Positions 44,401 to 53,000 of a DNA stretch of 64,000 nt are shown in pieces (the stretch's first letter is position 1; every line of letters starts with the position of its first letter). The stretch spans positions 62,001 to 126,000 of the forward strand of contig UQHS01000001.1 of assembly GCA_900540845.1 (NCBI GenBank). Reading direction: 5' to 3'. A model generated the notes under the pieces. The model did no database searches. It was not told the origin of the DNA and saw only the letters and a list, made by a program, of their open reading frames with translations. Source of the DNA: an uncultured Collinsella sp. (lineage in GTDB: Bacteria > Actinomycetota > Coriobacteriia > Coriobacteriales > Coriobacteriaceae). The position numbers and the translations under genes are program-made.

Positions 44401-46138
44401 CGAGGCGGAGAAGCTGGCAGGCGTTGCGGCTATCTTCGAGCAAGTTGCCGTGATTGCCCAGATACAGCACGGTCGAGGTCACCACTCGCTCTCGCAGGGC
44501 GTCGATGGGTGGATTCGTTACCTGGGCGAACAGCTGGTAGAAGTAGTCAAAGAACGAGCGGGTCTTGGTGGAGAGGCAGGCGAGCGGCGCGTCGATGCCC
44601 ATGGAGGCGAGAGGCACCTTGCCCGCGATCGCCATGGGGCGCACCACCTCGTCGATGTCGTCCCAATGGTGACCCAGTTTGGCGGCGTCCACGGCCGTCA
44701 GCCCACACGCCTCCTCGCGCGGCCCGTCGGCCACCAGCTCGCTGTGCTCAGGCGTGATGTCGTCGAGCGTGAGCATTTCCTCGGCGATCCAGTCGCGGAA
44801 CGGCTTGAGCTTCGCCATGCTTCCGCGAAGCTCGTCGTTATACACCACGCGTGCCTTCGAAAAATCCACCTCGATCATCTCTCCCGGACCGAGCAGGCCC
44901 GCGGTGAGTACGTTTTCTGGATCAATCTCGATGGTGCCGACCTCCGAGGAGAGCAGGAAGCGATCGTCTCGGGTCACGTAGTAGCGTGCGGGGCGCAAAC
45001 CGTTGCGGTCGAGGGCGGCGCCGAGAGTCCGTCCATCGGTGAACGCGATGGCGGCGGGGCCGTCCCAAGGCTCCATGAGCATGGACTGGTATGCATCATA
45101 GGCGCGCCGCTCGGGCGAGAGCGTCTTGTTATGATCCCAGGGCTCGGGTATGAGCATGGACACCGCGCGGGTGAGGGGCCTGCCGTTCATAACCAGGAAT
45201 TCAAGGACGTTGTCGAGGATGGCAGAGTCGGATCCCTCTCGATTGATGATGGGCAAAACGCGGTCGAGATCATGTTGGAGCACGGGAGAGTACAGGTTTG
45301 GTTCGCGCGCGCGAATCCAGTTGACGTTGCCCTTCAGGGTGTTGATCTCGCCATTGTGAACGATGAAGCGATTGGGGTGGGCTCGTTCCCAGCTGGGCGT
45401 GGTGTTGGTCGAGTAACGAGAGTGGACGAGCGCGACGGCGGTTTTGACGGCGGCGTCGTTGAGGTCGGAGTAGAAGCGCCGCATTTGGGTGGCGACGAGC
45501 ATGCCCTTGTACACGATGGTCCGTGCGCTCATGGAGCAGATGTAGAAGATTTTCCCATTGAGTGCGGGATCGGCATCCGCGCGTTTTTCGATTTCGCGCC
45601 GGCACACGTAGAGTGCCCGCTCAAAGTCGTCGCCGCGCGGAATCGATTGGGGACGGCCCAAAAACGCCTGCATGATGGTCGGCATGCAGGCCCGTGCAGT
45701 CGAGCCGAGGTCGTGCGGATCAACGGGGACGGAGCGCCAAAAGAGCAGTGGGATGCCGCATGCGGCGCAGCCCTCCTCGACGATGCGTCGTGCGTCCGCT
45801 ACACCGCGCTCGTCTCGCGGCAGGAAGAGCATCGCCACGCCGTAATCGCCCTCAACGGGCAAAAGGTGGCCGCATCTCTGCGCCTCCTTGCGAAAGAATC
45901 GGTGGGGAACCTGAAAAAGGATGCCGGCACCGTCTCCGGTGTTGCGCTCGAGGCCAACGCCGCCTCGGTGCTCAAGGTTGACGAGGACGGAGAGAGCGTC
46001 ATCGAGAATCTGATGGCTGCGCTCCCCCTTGATGCTCGCCAGCGCGCCGATGCCGCAGGCGTCGTGTTCGAATTCCGGCCGATAGAGCGTCTGTCGCCCC
46101 TGAGGGTTCGTGGCGGGCGACGCGGTTGACTGTCCCAT
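41435..46138 (-). CDS. gltB: Glutamate synthase, large (alpha) subunit
   Basis: A 1567-residue enzyme that makes two glutamates from glutamine and 2-oxoglutarate. The N-terminal glutamine amidotransferase has nucleophile Cys28 in EFEHDACGIG, so about 27 residues are probably removed. A central linker domain follows. The FMN/2-oxoglutarate domain carries SGHNGGSGAAPR and the [3Fe-4S] cysteines in CQQDTCPAGIATQNC. A C-terminal GXGXG helix domain ends it. The start at 46138 follows AAAGGAG. It is divergent from the glutamine synthetase gene; together they make the GS-GOGAT route. Confidence 0.96.
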   Translation of the reverse strand: MGQSTASPATNPQGRQTLYRPEFEHDACGIGALASIKGERSHQILDDALSVLVNLEHRGGVGLERNTGDGAGILFQVPHRFFRKEAQRCGHLLPVEGDYGVAMLFLPRDERGVADARRIVEEGCAACGIPLLFWRSVPVDPHDLGSTARACMPTIMQAFLGRPQSIPRGDDFERALYVCRREIEKRADADPALNGKIFYICSMSARTIVYKGMLVATQMRRFYSDLNDAAVKTAVALVHSRYSTNTTPSWERAHPNRFIVHNGEINTLKGNVNWIRAREPNLYSPVLQHDLDRVLPIINREGSDSAILDNVLEFLVMNGRPLTRAVSMLIPEPWDHNKTLSPERRAYDAYQSMLMEPWDGPAAIAFTDGRTLGAALDRNGLRPARYYVTRDDRFLLSSEVGTIEIDPENVLTAGLLGPGEMIEVDFSKARVVYNDELRGSMAKLKPFRDWIAEEMLTLDDITPEHSELVADGPREEACGLTAVDAAKLGHHWDDIDEVVRPMAIAGKVPLASMGIDAPLACLSTKTRSFFDYFYQLFAQVTNPPIDALRERVVTSTVLYLGNHGNLLEDSRNACQLLRLDSPLLTEEQHRAIISIDRTGFHARAFRAAYRRDAGADALDQALTSLCNEVEAAVRAGANIVALSDRAGSGEVPIPSLLAVGAVHNHLMREGLRTFADLIVETGDALSAHDFAALVSYSASGIWPYGAHAHIAALAAQHDLVTADGVELSAPEGIGRYNRAATAGIVSIMSKMGISTMQSYHSAQIFEAVGLAPELIDRCFAGTVSRVGGLGIGDVQRDLDKRYDAALALNRSPAPSQLPTLGLTNWRPLDGEDHLIDPQTIFLLQSAVRLDDASAFEAYSARLHKPGRVVRLRDLLDFDAAGRAPLPLDAVESARSIVTRFNTGAMSYGSISREAHKCLAIAMNRLHGRSNSGEGGEDPRRETPLANGDSANSAIKQVASGRFGVTSRYLASATEIQIKMAQGAKPGEGGHLPGRKVYPWIAEVRQSTPGISLISPPPHHDIYSIEDLAELIFDLKCTNPQARVSVKLVSETGVGTIATGVAKGGADKILISGHNGGSGAAPRDSIWHAGLPLELGLAETQQTLVQNGLRSRVVLEADGKLMDGTDVAVACLLGAEEFGFATMPLIAMGCLMQRDCQQDTCPAGIATQNCRLRHGFTGRPEHVERFMLFVAEQLRQVMARLGFATVEDMVGHVECLRQIPDAGNWKSNLLDLAPVLAPAQCEFGAHIPGADCGHYLPHMAAASHLDETLDATLLIPFTADARSHMLPVELNVDIANVNRCTGTMLGHTVTSAHPNGLPEGSITVNCTGSAGQSFGAFIPAGVTLAVRGDANDYFGKGLSGGILSVAPPEGATFKFDENVIVGNVAFMGATSGRGFVNGLAGQRFAVRNSGATVVVEGVGAHGCEYMTGGVALILGEVGHNFGAGMTGGVAYVYDEYGTLAERVNTETVELNRPDTEEIALIHALIEEHVRRTASPRGIRLLYRFPDIEHSFVKVIPVEYQRVLHIVAQEERSGLSHEAALERAFEIITAPRRRALTPTTCKHNATKEA

Positions 46139-46501
46139 TGCCGTCTCCTTTGGGTCGGGGTGCACGGGGAATCGTTCGGGCGGAATGGTACGTTCGGTTG
46201 GTTGCGCCTGGTTTGCAGACGTGTTTCCTGCAGGTTTCCAGTAGGGGAACATCTGAATACTGTCCCTCCGTATACCCATTTACCAGCGGTTATGAGAAAA
46301 CTGAGACTCTTTGCGCGCAAGCGTGATTTTTTGCCCGTGCTGCGCTGTCAACATTCTTTACGCAGGCAGAGTGCGGTACGCTACGATATGTTTCACGCCT
46401 GCAACGTGGCGGAAATTGTGCCGAAACGAATGGCGTATAGGCTGCAATCGTCCGTCAGCAACAGCGTCGCCCGCGGCGACGCGCCACGAAGGGAGTATCT
46501 G
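46139..46501. other. Divergent control region between gltB and the glutamine synthetase gene
   Basis: There are 363 bases without a supported gene. TTTACG at 46355 and TACGAT at 46380 are a weak plus-strand promoter with a 19-base spacer. No clear operator, riboswitch or terminator is visible, although a nitrogen-responsive control site would be expected here. Confidence 0.4.
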
Positions 46502-48592
46502 ATGGCCGATCTCACCGACCGCTTTGGCACGATGGTCTTCTCCGAAGACGTCATGAAGAAGTGGCTACCCAAAGACGTGTACAAAAAGCTCGCTGCAACC
46601 ATCGAGGAGGGCCAGCCGCTCGACTTGGATGTGGCGAACGCCGTCGCCCATGCCATGAAGGAGTGGGCGATCTCCCACGGCGCCACGCATTACGCGCACT
46701 GGTTCCAGCCGCTCTCCGGCATCACGAGCGAAAAGCACGACAGCTTCCTCGAGCCCAACCACGATGGCACCGCCATCACCAAGTTCTCGGGCAAGGCGCT
46801 CATCAAGGGCGAGCCCGACGCCTCGAGTTTCCCCAACGGCGGCTTGCGCGCCACCTTCGAGGCGCGTGGATATACCGCATGGGACGCCACGAGCCCGGCG
46901 TTTATCAAGGACGATGTGCTGTGCATCCCCACTGCCTTTTGCAGCTACACCGGCGAGGCGCTCGACAAGAAGACCCCGCTGCTGCGCTCCATGACCGTCC
47001 TCGACGAGCAGGCCAAGCGCGTGCTCGCCCTGTTTGGCAAGAAGCCCAAGCGCGTGGTGCCCTCGGTAGGCGATGAGCAGGAGTACTTCCTCATCAAGAA
47101 GGACGCCTATCGCCGCCGCCGGGACCTGGTGATCTGCGGCCGCACGCTGTTCGGCGCCGCCCCGGCTAAGGGCCAGGAGCTCGAGGAGCATTACTTCGGC
47201 GCGATTCGCCCCACTGTCTCCGCCTACATGAAGGACCTCGATAACGAGCTGTGGGCGCTCGGCATCCCGTCCAAGACCAAGCACAACGAGGTAGCGCCCT
47301 GCCAGCACGAGCTCGCCCCCGTGTACTCTGAGCTCAATGAGGCCGTGGACAACAATCTCCTCGTCATGGAAAAGATGAAGCTCATCGCCAGCCGTCACGA
47401 CCTCGTGTGCCTGCTGCACGAGAAACCGTTTGAGGGCATCAACGGAAGCGGCAAGCACAACAACTGGTCGCTCGGCACCGCCGATGAGAACCTGCTCGAC
47501 CCGGGCGACACCCCGTTGGAGAACCTGCAGTTCATCGTGTTCCTTACTGTGGTGATCGAAGCGGTGGACAAGTACCAGGATCTGCTGCGCGCAAGCGTGG
47601 CGAGCTGCGGCAACGATCATCGCCTGGGGGCGAACGAGGCGCCGCCTGCGATCGTGTCGATCTTCCTGGGTGATCAGCTCACCGAGGTCGTCGAGATGAT
47701 CATGGACGGCGAGGCGAGCGTTCACGCCACCACCGACACCCTCACCTTTGGCACAGTGATCCTGCCCAATCTGGAGCAGGACAACACCGACCGCAATCGA
47801 ACCTCCCCCTTCGCCTTCACGGGCAACAAGTTCGAGTTCCGCGCCGTGGGCTCCGAGGCGAACGTCTCCGATGCGAATATGGTTCTCGACACCGCCGTCG
47901 CGGCGTCCCTGCGCGACTTCGCCGACGCGCTCGAGGGCACGCCCGAGGACCAGTTCCAGGAGGCGACACTCGCGTACTGCGCCGAGCACCTGCGCGCGCA
48001 TCGCCGCATCCTCTTCTCGGGCGACGGTTACTCCGATGCGTGGGAGAAGGAGGCCGAGGAGCGCGGCCTGTGCAACTTCCGCACCACCGCCGACGCCCTG
48101 CCCGCGTTCGTCGCCGAGAAGAACATCAAGCTCTTCTCCGAGATGGGCGTGCTCACCGAGGTTGAGACCGTGTGCCGCTACGAGGTGAAGCTCGAGAAGT
48201 ACAACAAGCTCATGAACATCGAGGCGACCACGATGGTGCGCGAGGCGCGCCGCACGTACCGCCCGGTGATCACCGCTTACGCCACCAAGGTCGCCAAGGG
48301 TCTGGAGACCATCCGCGCCGCTGGCGCCGAGGTCGCGATGGCCTCCGAGCAGGCCACGCTCAACGAGTTGTGCGAGGGCATCACTGCCATCAACGAGTCC
48401 ATCGCGCGTCTGGACGAGGCGCATGCCAAGGCGGAGTCCATGGCCGACGCCCAGCTGCAGGCGAATTGCTACGCGCATGAGGTCGCACCCGTCATGGCCG
48501 ACCTGCGGGCCGCCGTTGACGCGATGGAAGAAATCGTGGCGGCTGATTACTGGCCGGTGCCGACCTACGATGACATCTTGTTCTACGTGTAG
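46502..48592 (+). CDS. glnN: Glutamine synthetase type III
   Basis: A 696-residue GSIII, the large dodecameric form found in Bacteroides and some anaerobic Gram-positives; it makes glutamine from glutamate, ammonia and ATP. Landmarks are HGATHYAHWFQPLSGITSEKHD, SFPNGGLRATFEARGYTAWD, GDEQEYFLIKK, the CQHELAPVY and LLHEKPFEGINGSGKHNNWS active-site segments (split along the chain) and NRTSPFAFTGNKFEFRAVGS. The start at 46502 follows GGGAG. It lacks the adenylylation site of type I. The strong codon bias suggests high expression. Confidence 0.95.
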   Translation: MADLTDRFGTMVFSEDVMKKWLPKDVYKKLAATIEEGQPLDLDVANAVAHAMKEWAISHGATHYAHWFQPLSGITSEKHDSFLEPNHDGTAITKFSGKALIKGEPDASSFPNGGLRATFEARGYTAWDATSPAFIKDDVLCIPTAFCSYTGEALDKKTPLLRSMTVLDEQAKRVLALFGKKPKRVVPSVGDEQEYFLIKKDAYRRRRDLVICGRTLFGAAPAKGQELEEHYFGAIRPTVSAYMKDLDNELWALGIPSKTKHNEVAPCQHELAPVYSELNEAVDNNLLVMEKMKLIASRHDLVCLLHEKPFEGINGSGKHNNWSLGTADENLLDPGDTPLENLQFIVFLTVVIEAVDKYQDLLRASVASCGNDHRLGANEAPPAIVSIFLGDQLTEVVEMIMDGEASVHATTDTLTFGTVILPNLEQDNTDRNRTSPFAFTGNKFEFRAVGSEANVSDANMVLDTAVAASLRDFADALEGTPEDQFQEATLAYCAEHLRAHRRILFSGDGYSDAWEKEAEERGLCNFRTTADALPAFVAEKNIKLFSEMGVLTEVETVCRYEVKLEKYNKLMNIEATTMVREARRTYRPVITAYATKVAKGLETIRAAGAEVAMASEQATLNELCEGITAINESIARLDEAHAKAESMADAQLQANCYAHEVAPVMADLRAAVDAMEEIVAADYWPVPTYDDILFYV

Positions 48593-48631
48593 GGTCTCTG
48601 CTCTCGCGCGCAGCAGCACGGAGAACGAGGT

Positions 48632-48665
48632 GAGCACGGGCGGTCTTTCATGTCCGCCCGCGCTC
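48632..48665. terminator. Hairpin between glutamine synthetase and the Abi gene
   Basis: GAGC-CGGGCGG and CCGCCCG-GCTC pair with one mismatch around a 9-10 base loop between two convergent genes. The T-rich tail is weak. Confidence 0.6.
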
Positions 48666-48698
48666 GCTGCTTAAAGATTCCTTTTGCAGTGTTTGACG

Positions 48699-49631
48699 TT
48701 AAGGTTTGTACCTGGAAATTTTCTCCCAAGTGCATGGAAATCCCATCGCCGCGAGAATGTCGGTCCGCTCGATCGCATTGCTTTTTGCTAGGTAGCCTTC
48801 GATGAGCCTTGCCAGCTCCTTTTTAAATCCGAGGAACCTGTCTTTTGGGAGCAGATATCTCAGAGCGATGACCACTGCGAACAAATCGTTTTTGCCCTGG
48901 GTGCACTGACTGTTCTTTTTCATAATGCCGAGTTTTTGGTGGAGGTCGGTATCGGGGATAACGGAGTGTGTCTTGTGCGTGATGAGACGCTCACCATGCG
49001 CACATACGTTGCGGAATATAACGGGAATCTTAAGGAACTGCTCGAGTTCCTTCTCGTTGGCTAACATAAACTCCTTGGATACCGCGGCCTTCTCGCCCGG
49101 CGCGAGGAACGAGTACATTTTTGAGATCTGTCCAAACGTGGTGGCGTTGACGAGAACCCATAGAGGTGCGTTATGGTGGCTTGTTCGATAGTGGACGAGA
49201 TAGCCGTGGTCGGCGTTCCTGTTTGCCAGCGCGCTAAGAATTCGAATGAGCTTTGTTATGCCCTGGGTGTGCTTTGGTGAGTTTGGATAGTTGCATGGAT
49301 CCAAATAGGCGTTTTGCGCTTCCCCATGTTTAGAGCAGAAAGAATACGACACTGCGTTTCTCATCTTGCGTTCGATGTGCGTCAGGTTGCGTAAGAACAG
49401 TTCGCGCAGAGAGAAGTCGAGGTTGTAGAGTGCGACCAGGTTGGAGAACGAGGCGCCTTCTTTATACTTTCGGGTGGAAGGGTCGCGTAGGAGCCACTTA
49501 TATCCGTTGATGAGCGCAAAATACCCAATGTCTCGTAGCTGCTCTTCCGCATACGGTGCATCTTCTATAAGAAGGCCGTCGTTACCCAACTTTTCGATTT
49601 GCTGTTCGTATGTCGCGAAGGTTTTGGCCAT
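48699..49631 (-). CDS. Abi_2 (AbiD/AbiF-like) HEPN protein
   Basis: A 310-residue protein of the Abi_2 abortive-infection family. The family opening is FATYEQQIEKLGNDGLLIED, followed by YFALINGYKWLL, then LDFSLRELFLRNLTHIERKMRN. The HEPN ribonuclease motif R-x4-H is RNVCAH (207-212). Proteins of this fold cleave RNA and arrest growth during phage attack. The start ATG follows AAGGGG. A small structured RNA with its own promoter and terminator ends 13 bases before the start, as in RNA-antitoxin arrangements. Base use is AT-richer than the flanks. Action on phage is inferred, not shown. Confidence 0.85.
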   Translation of the reverse strand: MAKTFATYEQQIEKLGNDGLLIEDAPYAEEQLRDIGYFALINGYKWLLRDPSTRKYKEGASFSNLVALYNLDFSLRELFLRNLTHIERKMRNAVSYSFCSKHGEAQNAYLDPCNYPNSPKHTQGITKLIRILSALANRNADHGYLVHYRTSHHNAPLWVLVNATTFGQISKMYSFLAPGEKAAVSKEFMLANEKELEQFLKIPVIFRNVCAHGERLITHKTHSVIPDTDLHQKLGIMKKNSQCTQGKNDLFAVVIALRYLLPKDRFLGFKKELARLIEGYLAKSNAIERTDILAAMGFPCTWEKISRYKP

Positions 49632-49643
49632 GACGCCCCTTGG

Positions 49644-49709
49644 AAAAAAGAGAGCCTGCAGGCTCTCTTTCCGGTCCCAGGCTTCGCAGGTATCTGGAAC
49701 CTAATCACT
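49644..49709 (-). ncRNA. Putative small structured RNA upstream of the Abi gene
   Basis: Read on the minus strand, a promoter is followed by about 65 bases. Hairpin 1 pairs GGTTCCAG and CTGGGACC (eight pairs, one G-U). After GGAA comes a perfect 20-base palindrome, AGAGAGCCTGCAGGCTCTCT, and a run of six T, a strong intrinsic terminator. The Abi SD and ATG come directly after. The layout suggests an RNA that is made in excess and restrains or guides the HEPN protein, with readthrough giving Abi mRNA. Confidence 0.6.
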
Positions 49710-49716
49710 GGTTAAA

Positions 49717-49744
49717 AGTATAGGAGTCGTTCCCCGGAAGCCAA
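49717..49744 (-). promoter_or_regulatory. Promoter of the small RNA / Abi unit
   Basis: On the minus strand, TTGGCT (49739-49744) and TATACT (49717-49722) are separated by 16 bases. The -35 box abuts the T-run of the terminator at 49743-49799, so the unit is insulated from upstream transcription. Confidence 0.6.
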
Positions 49745-49799
49745 AAAGCGGGCGGAGCCGCATCTTGTTCACACAAAAAGAGACCGGATGCCCGCCCGC
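49743..49799 (-). terminator. Minus-strand terminator upstream of the small RNA
   Basis: GCGGGCGG pairs with CCGCCCGC, and inside it GATGC with GCATC, followed on the minus strand by TTTTT. It follows a short gene remnant and shields the Abi promoter. Confidence 0.65.
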
Positions 49800-49800
49800 G

Positions 49801-49854
49801 TCATAACTCTTTGAAGATTTTGTCGGCCTTGCGGTAGTGCATCTCATCCAGCAT
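49801..49854 (-). other. Short gene remnant or micro-ORF
   Basis: Seventeen codons, MLDEMHYRKADKIFKEL, end right before the terminator. The composition looks like the C-terminal end of a real protein, but a stop lies just upstream and no SD is seen. It is probably a decayed 3-prime end of a gene lost from the island. No family assigned. Confidence 0.3.
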
Positions 49855-50054
49855 AGGGGGGCTACGGAAATAAAGAACGGAAGCGCGCGAAGCATGAGAC
49901 AGCAGGCGAATTTCTGGGTTGGGTGAGCAGCAATGGCAACGGTCGCATGCTGGCCCCAGAGGTCAACGTTCAAGGGTGTTTATTATCCAATGGTAGAATG
50001 CGGGCTAGTGTTGTAAGTATTTTGGCGATTTGTTGTCTTTTGGACGGAGCGGCT

Positions 50055-53000
50055 ATGTTTGACGGTGCGATCGACATGGATTCAAGGATTGATGCTTGGA
50101 AGAAGAAGCTGCTCGATCTTGGCAAGAGAAATCGACTGTTGAACCATCGGGATACGAAGCGCGGAAGCATCCGCATTGTTTCTCCCAGCTCCCTTGCTCT
50201 CTGGCAATCCTTCGTCGAGGAGGAGAGTCCCATCGTATTTTCCTACATCAATGAGGAAAGCGAGTTTGACGACGCTGGTGATGGCGGGCAGAAGATTGAA
50301 GTGGTTAGTGGCAACGTCGAAACCAACAAGACCCTCCCCGAGCAGCAAAAGACCCTGCGTTCGCTAAGGAATAAGGCACGATCCTTTTCTAACGAGCAAG
50401 GTGTCAATGCTCTTTACCTCGCATTCGGATTTCTAAATTGGAAGGAGTCGCCTTCTTCCAAGCAATTCATCCAGTCCCCGCTCATCCTCGTTCCCGTTTA
50501 CCTGCAGTGGGAATCGATCGCGTCTCCATTTGAGCTGCGGCTTCATGACGATGAGATCGTCATCAATCCCACCCTCGCCTACAAGATGGAGAATGATTTC
50601 GGCGTTACGCTCCCTCCCTTTGAGAGTGGCGACTCACCTGCAGATTACTTCAATACCTTGAATAGACTTGTAGCCTCGCAGGGATGGAGTGTTGAGCAGG
50701 GCACCTGCCTTACGCTACTTTCCTTCCTAAAGATAAACATGTACAACGATCTCGAAAAGCATCGGGAGTCCATTTCAGAGCACCCTGTCGTTCGGGCCCT
50801 AGCTGGCGATGCTTCAGGATTGACCGTTGATGTCTCGACTCTCGACGGCTATGATCACGACGCAAGCACTACTCCAGCAGACTCTTACCTCATCGTTGAC
50901 GCCGATGCTAGTCAGATTGATGCGATTGAATGCGCCAAGATGGGTGCGAGCTTTGTTTTGCAAGGTCCCCCCGGCACCGGGAAGAGCCAAACAATCACGA
51001 ATATCATTGCCGAATGCCTTGCAGACGGCAAGAAGGTCCTGTTCGTTTCTGAGAAGATGGCTGCGCTCGACGTTGTTCATCGCAGACTGAAAGACGCCGG
51101 ACTTGAAGATTTTACCCTTGTTCTGCACAGCTATAAAGCGAATAAGAAAGATGTTCTCGATCAGCTGGGGCGTTCGCTCGAGCTATCCGATAACAAGGTC
51201 AAGCTCGCTGACGAGGCATATAGGTCGCTTGATCAGCTGCTTTCCGACAGAAAGAGGCTGAATGATTACTCTTCACAGCTTCACGAGATTATTGCGCCGC
51301 TCAACAAGAGCATCTTTGACGCGAACGGAGAGATTGCCGAATGCTGCGACGTTGAGGATATTGTATTTTCGATTGACGACGTTCGGAATGTTTCTTCCGG
51401 TACCTATCTGAGCATGTGCGGCGTTCTTAATCGCTATGGCAGCGTCTTAAACTCTATGCACGAGGATATCGAAGAGAATCCTTGGCATGACACACTGCTT
51501 ACCTTTGTGGGGAACGAGCTCAGGCACGATTTGGTGTCTAAGGCTGCGATGTGCAAATCCAAGCTGCGGGCAATATTGGCTTTGAGCGACGAGGCGGCGG
51601 AGCATTTTGGTATCGAGGCGGAGTCCCTTCCCAGTTTGAAAAACGCTGCTGCCGCCTTGGGGTCCGCCTCGCGTTCTCCTAAGGTGCTCGCCAGTTGGAT
51701 AGAATCGGAAGACCTTGGCTCGCTAGCCCGCGAATGCGAAGTTTGGGACGAGAAGCGTAGACTCCTTTATGGCCTACTCGATGAAATCGAAATCGTTCGT
51801 GGGGAGCTTGGGGAAAAGCGGCTTTGGACTGATAGCGGCGTCCGTCTCTCCAATGATGATCTTAGTGAGCTGCTTGCAGAGTATTCTCGGGATCTTGAGG
51901 TGAAGTTTGGAACGAACGAGATACTTGGGGTTTGGAGAAAGACGGAATCTGTCGATCGCGTTAAAGCGGTCCTAGCCGAACTGAAGGGGCATGCTGACCA
52001 CCTGGTGGAATCGAGGCATAGGTCAAGAAGGTCCTTTGCTCGGGATATTGAGCAGATTGATTATCTGCCCGTTCAGCAGCGTTTCGATTCCCGATATGAC
52101 AGAGATTTCCTAGAGAAACGGGGTTCCTATCTGACGGATCGCTCAGATCTGAAAAACGTTGTACTCCTGAAATCTACCGTCCTTCATTCAAACAAAGATA
52201 CTCTTCTCGCCCTTGAAGGAGCATGCAGGCTCGCTGACCACAGAGCATGGGCGGAGGAATCCCTTGAGTTGGGCGAGTTGTCCGCCCTTGAGGAAGAGAT
52301 TGCCTCGACATGTGAGGCAGAAATCAATCAGATTCCCTATAACGAAATCTACCTTCGTTACAAAACGACCAGCTCATCTTTCGCAAAGATATTTAACTCG
52401 CAGTACAAGAGCGACCGCTCGATGGTCGGTTCGCTCATGAAAGGCCTAAGCGGAAAGCCGACCGATGACCAGGTGCTTTCGGTGCTCTCCATGCTCAGGC
52501 GTCGAGATGAGTTACTTGTTTGGCGCGACTCCTCTCCTCGTTGGGCAGAGCTTTGTTCATTGGAGTCCGCTTTACGCAACCAGTTTAGCGATGATGTGTT
52601 CAGCTTGGACTATAGGTCCATCTTCCAGCGTTATCGCGATGAGTATGATGACGCTTTCGCTGAAACGTGCTCGCAATACGAAGCGGATCTCTCCCTCTTT
52701 GAAAGCTACGTAATTCCTGGAACGAGTATCGATCGTCAGATTGTTGTTGATGAAATCACGCTGCTTTCGGATATCTCTGGGGAAAGGCGATGGTTCGAGG
52801 AAAACGATGAATTCCTGAAGAGGCTTCTTGGTGACTGCTACCTTCGAGAGGAGACAGATTTCGATTCGCTGGATTCCGTGTATCGTACGTTTGCGCTTCT
52901 TTGCCGTTGCGATGTGGCCCGTTGCAATGCCCTCGCCCTTCTTGCCTCGTCAAAGGCTGAGCATGCGTCGTTTTTACAAAAGTATGGGCCTGATTATGTT

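Noticed and set aside
44372..46129. 585-codon open frame antisense to gltB
   Set aside because: No homology-like motif or ribosome binding site; it mirrors the gltB coding frame.
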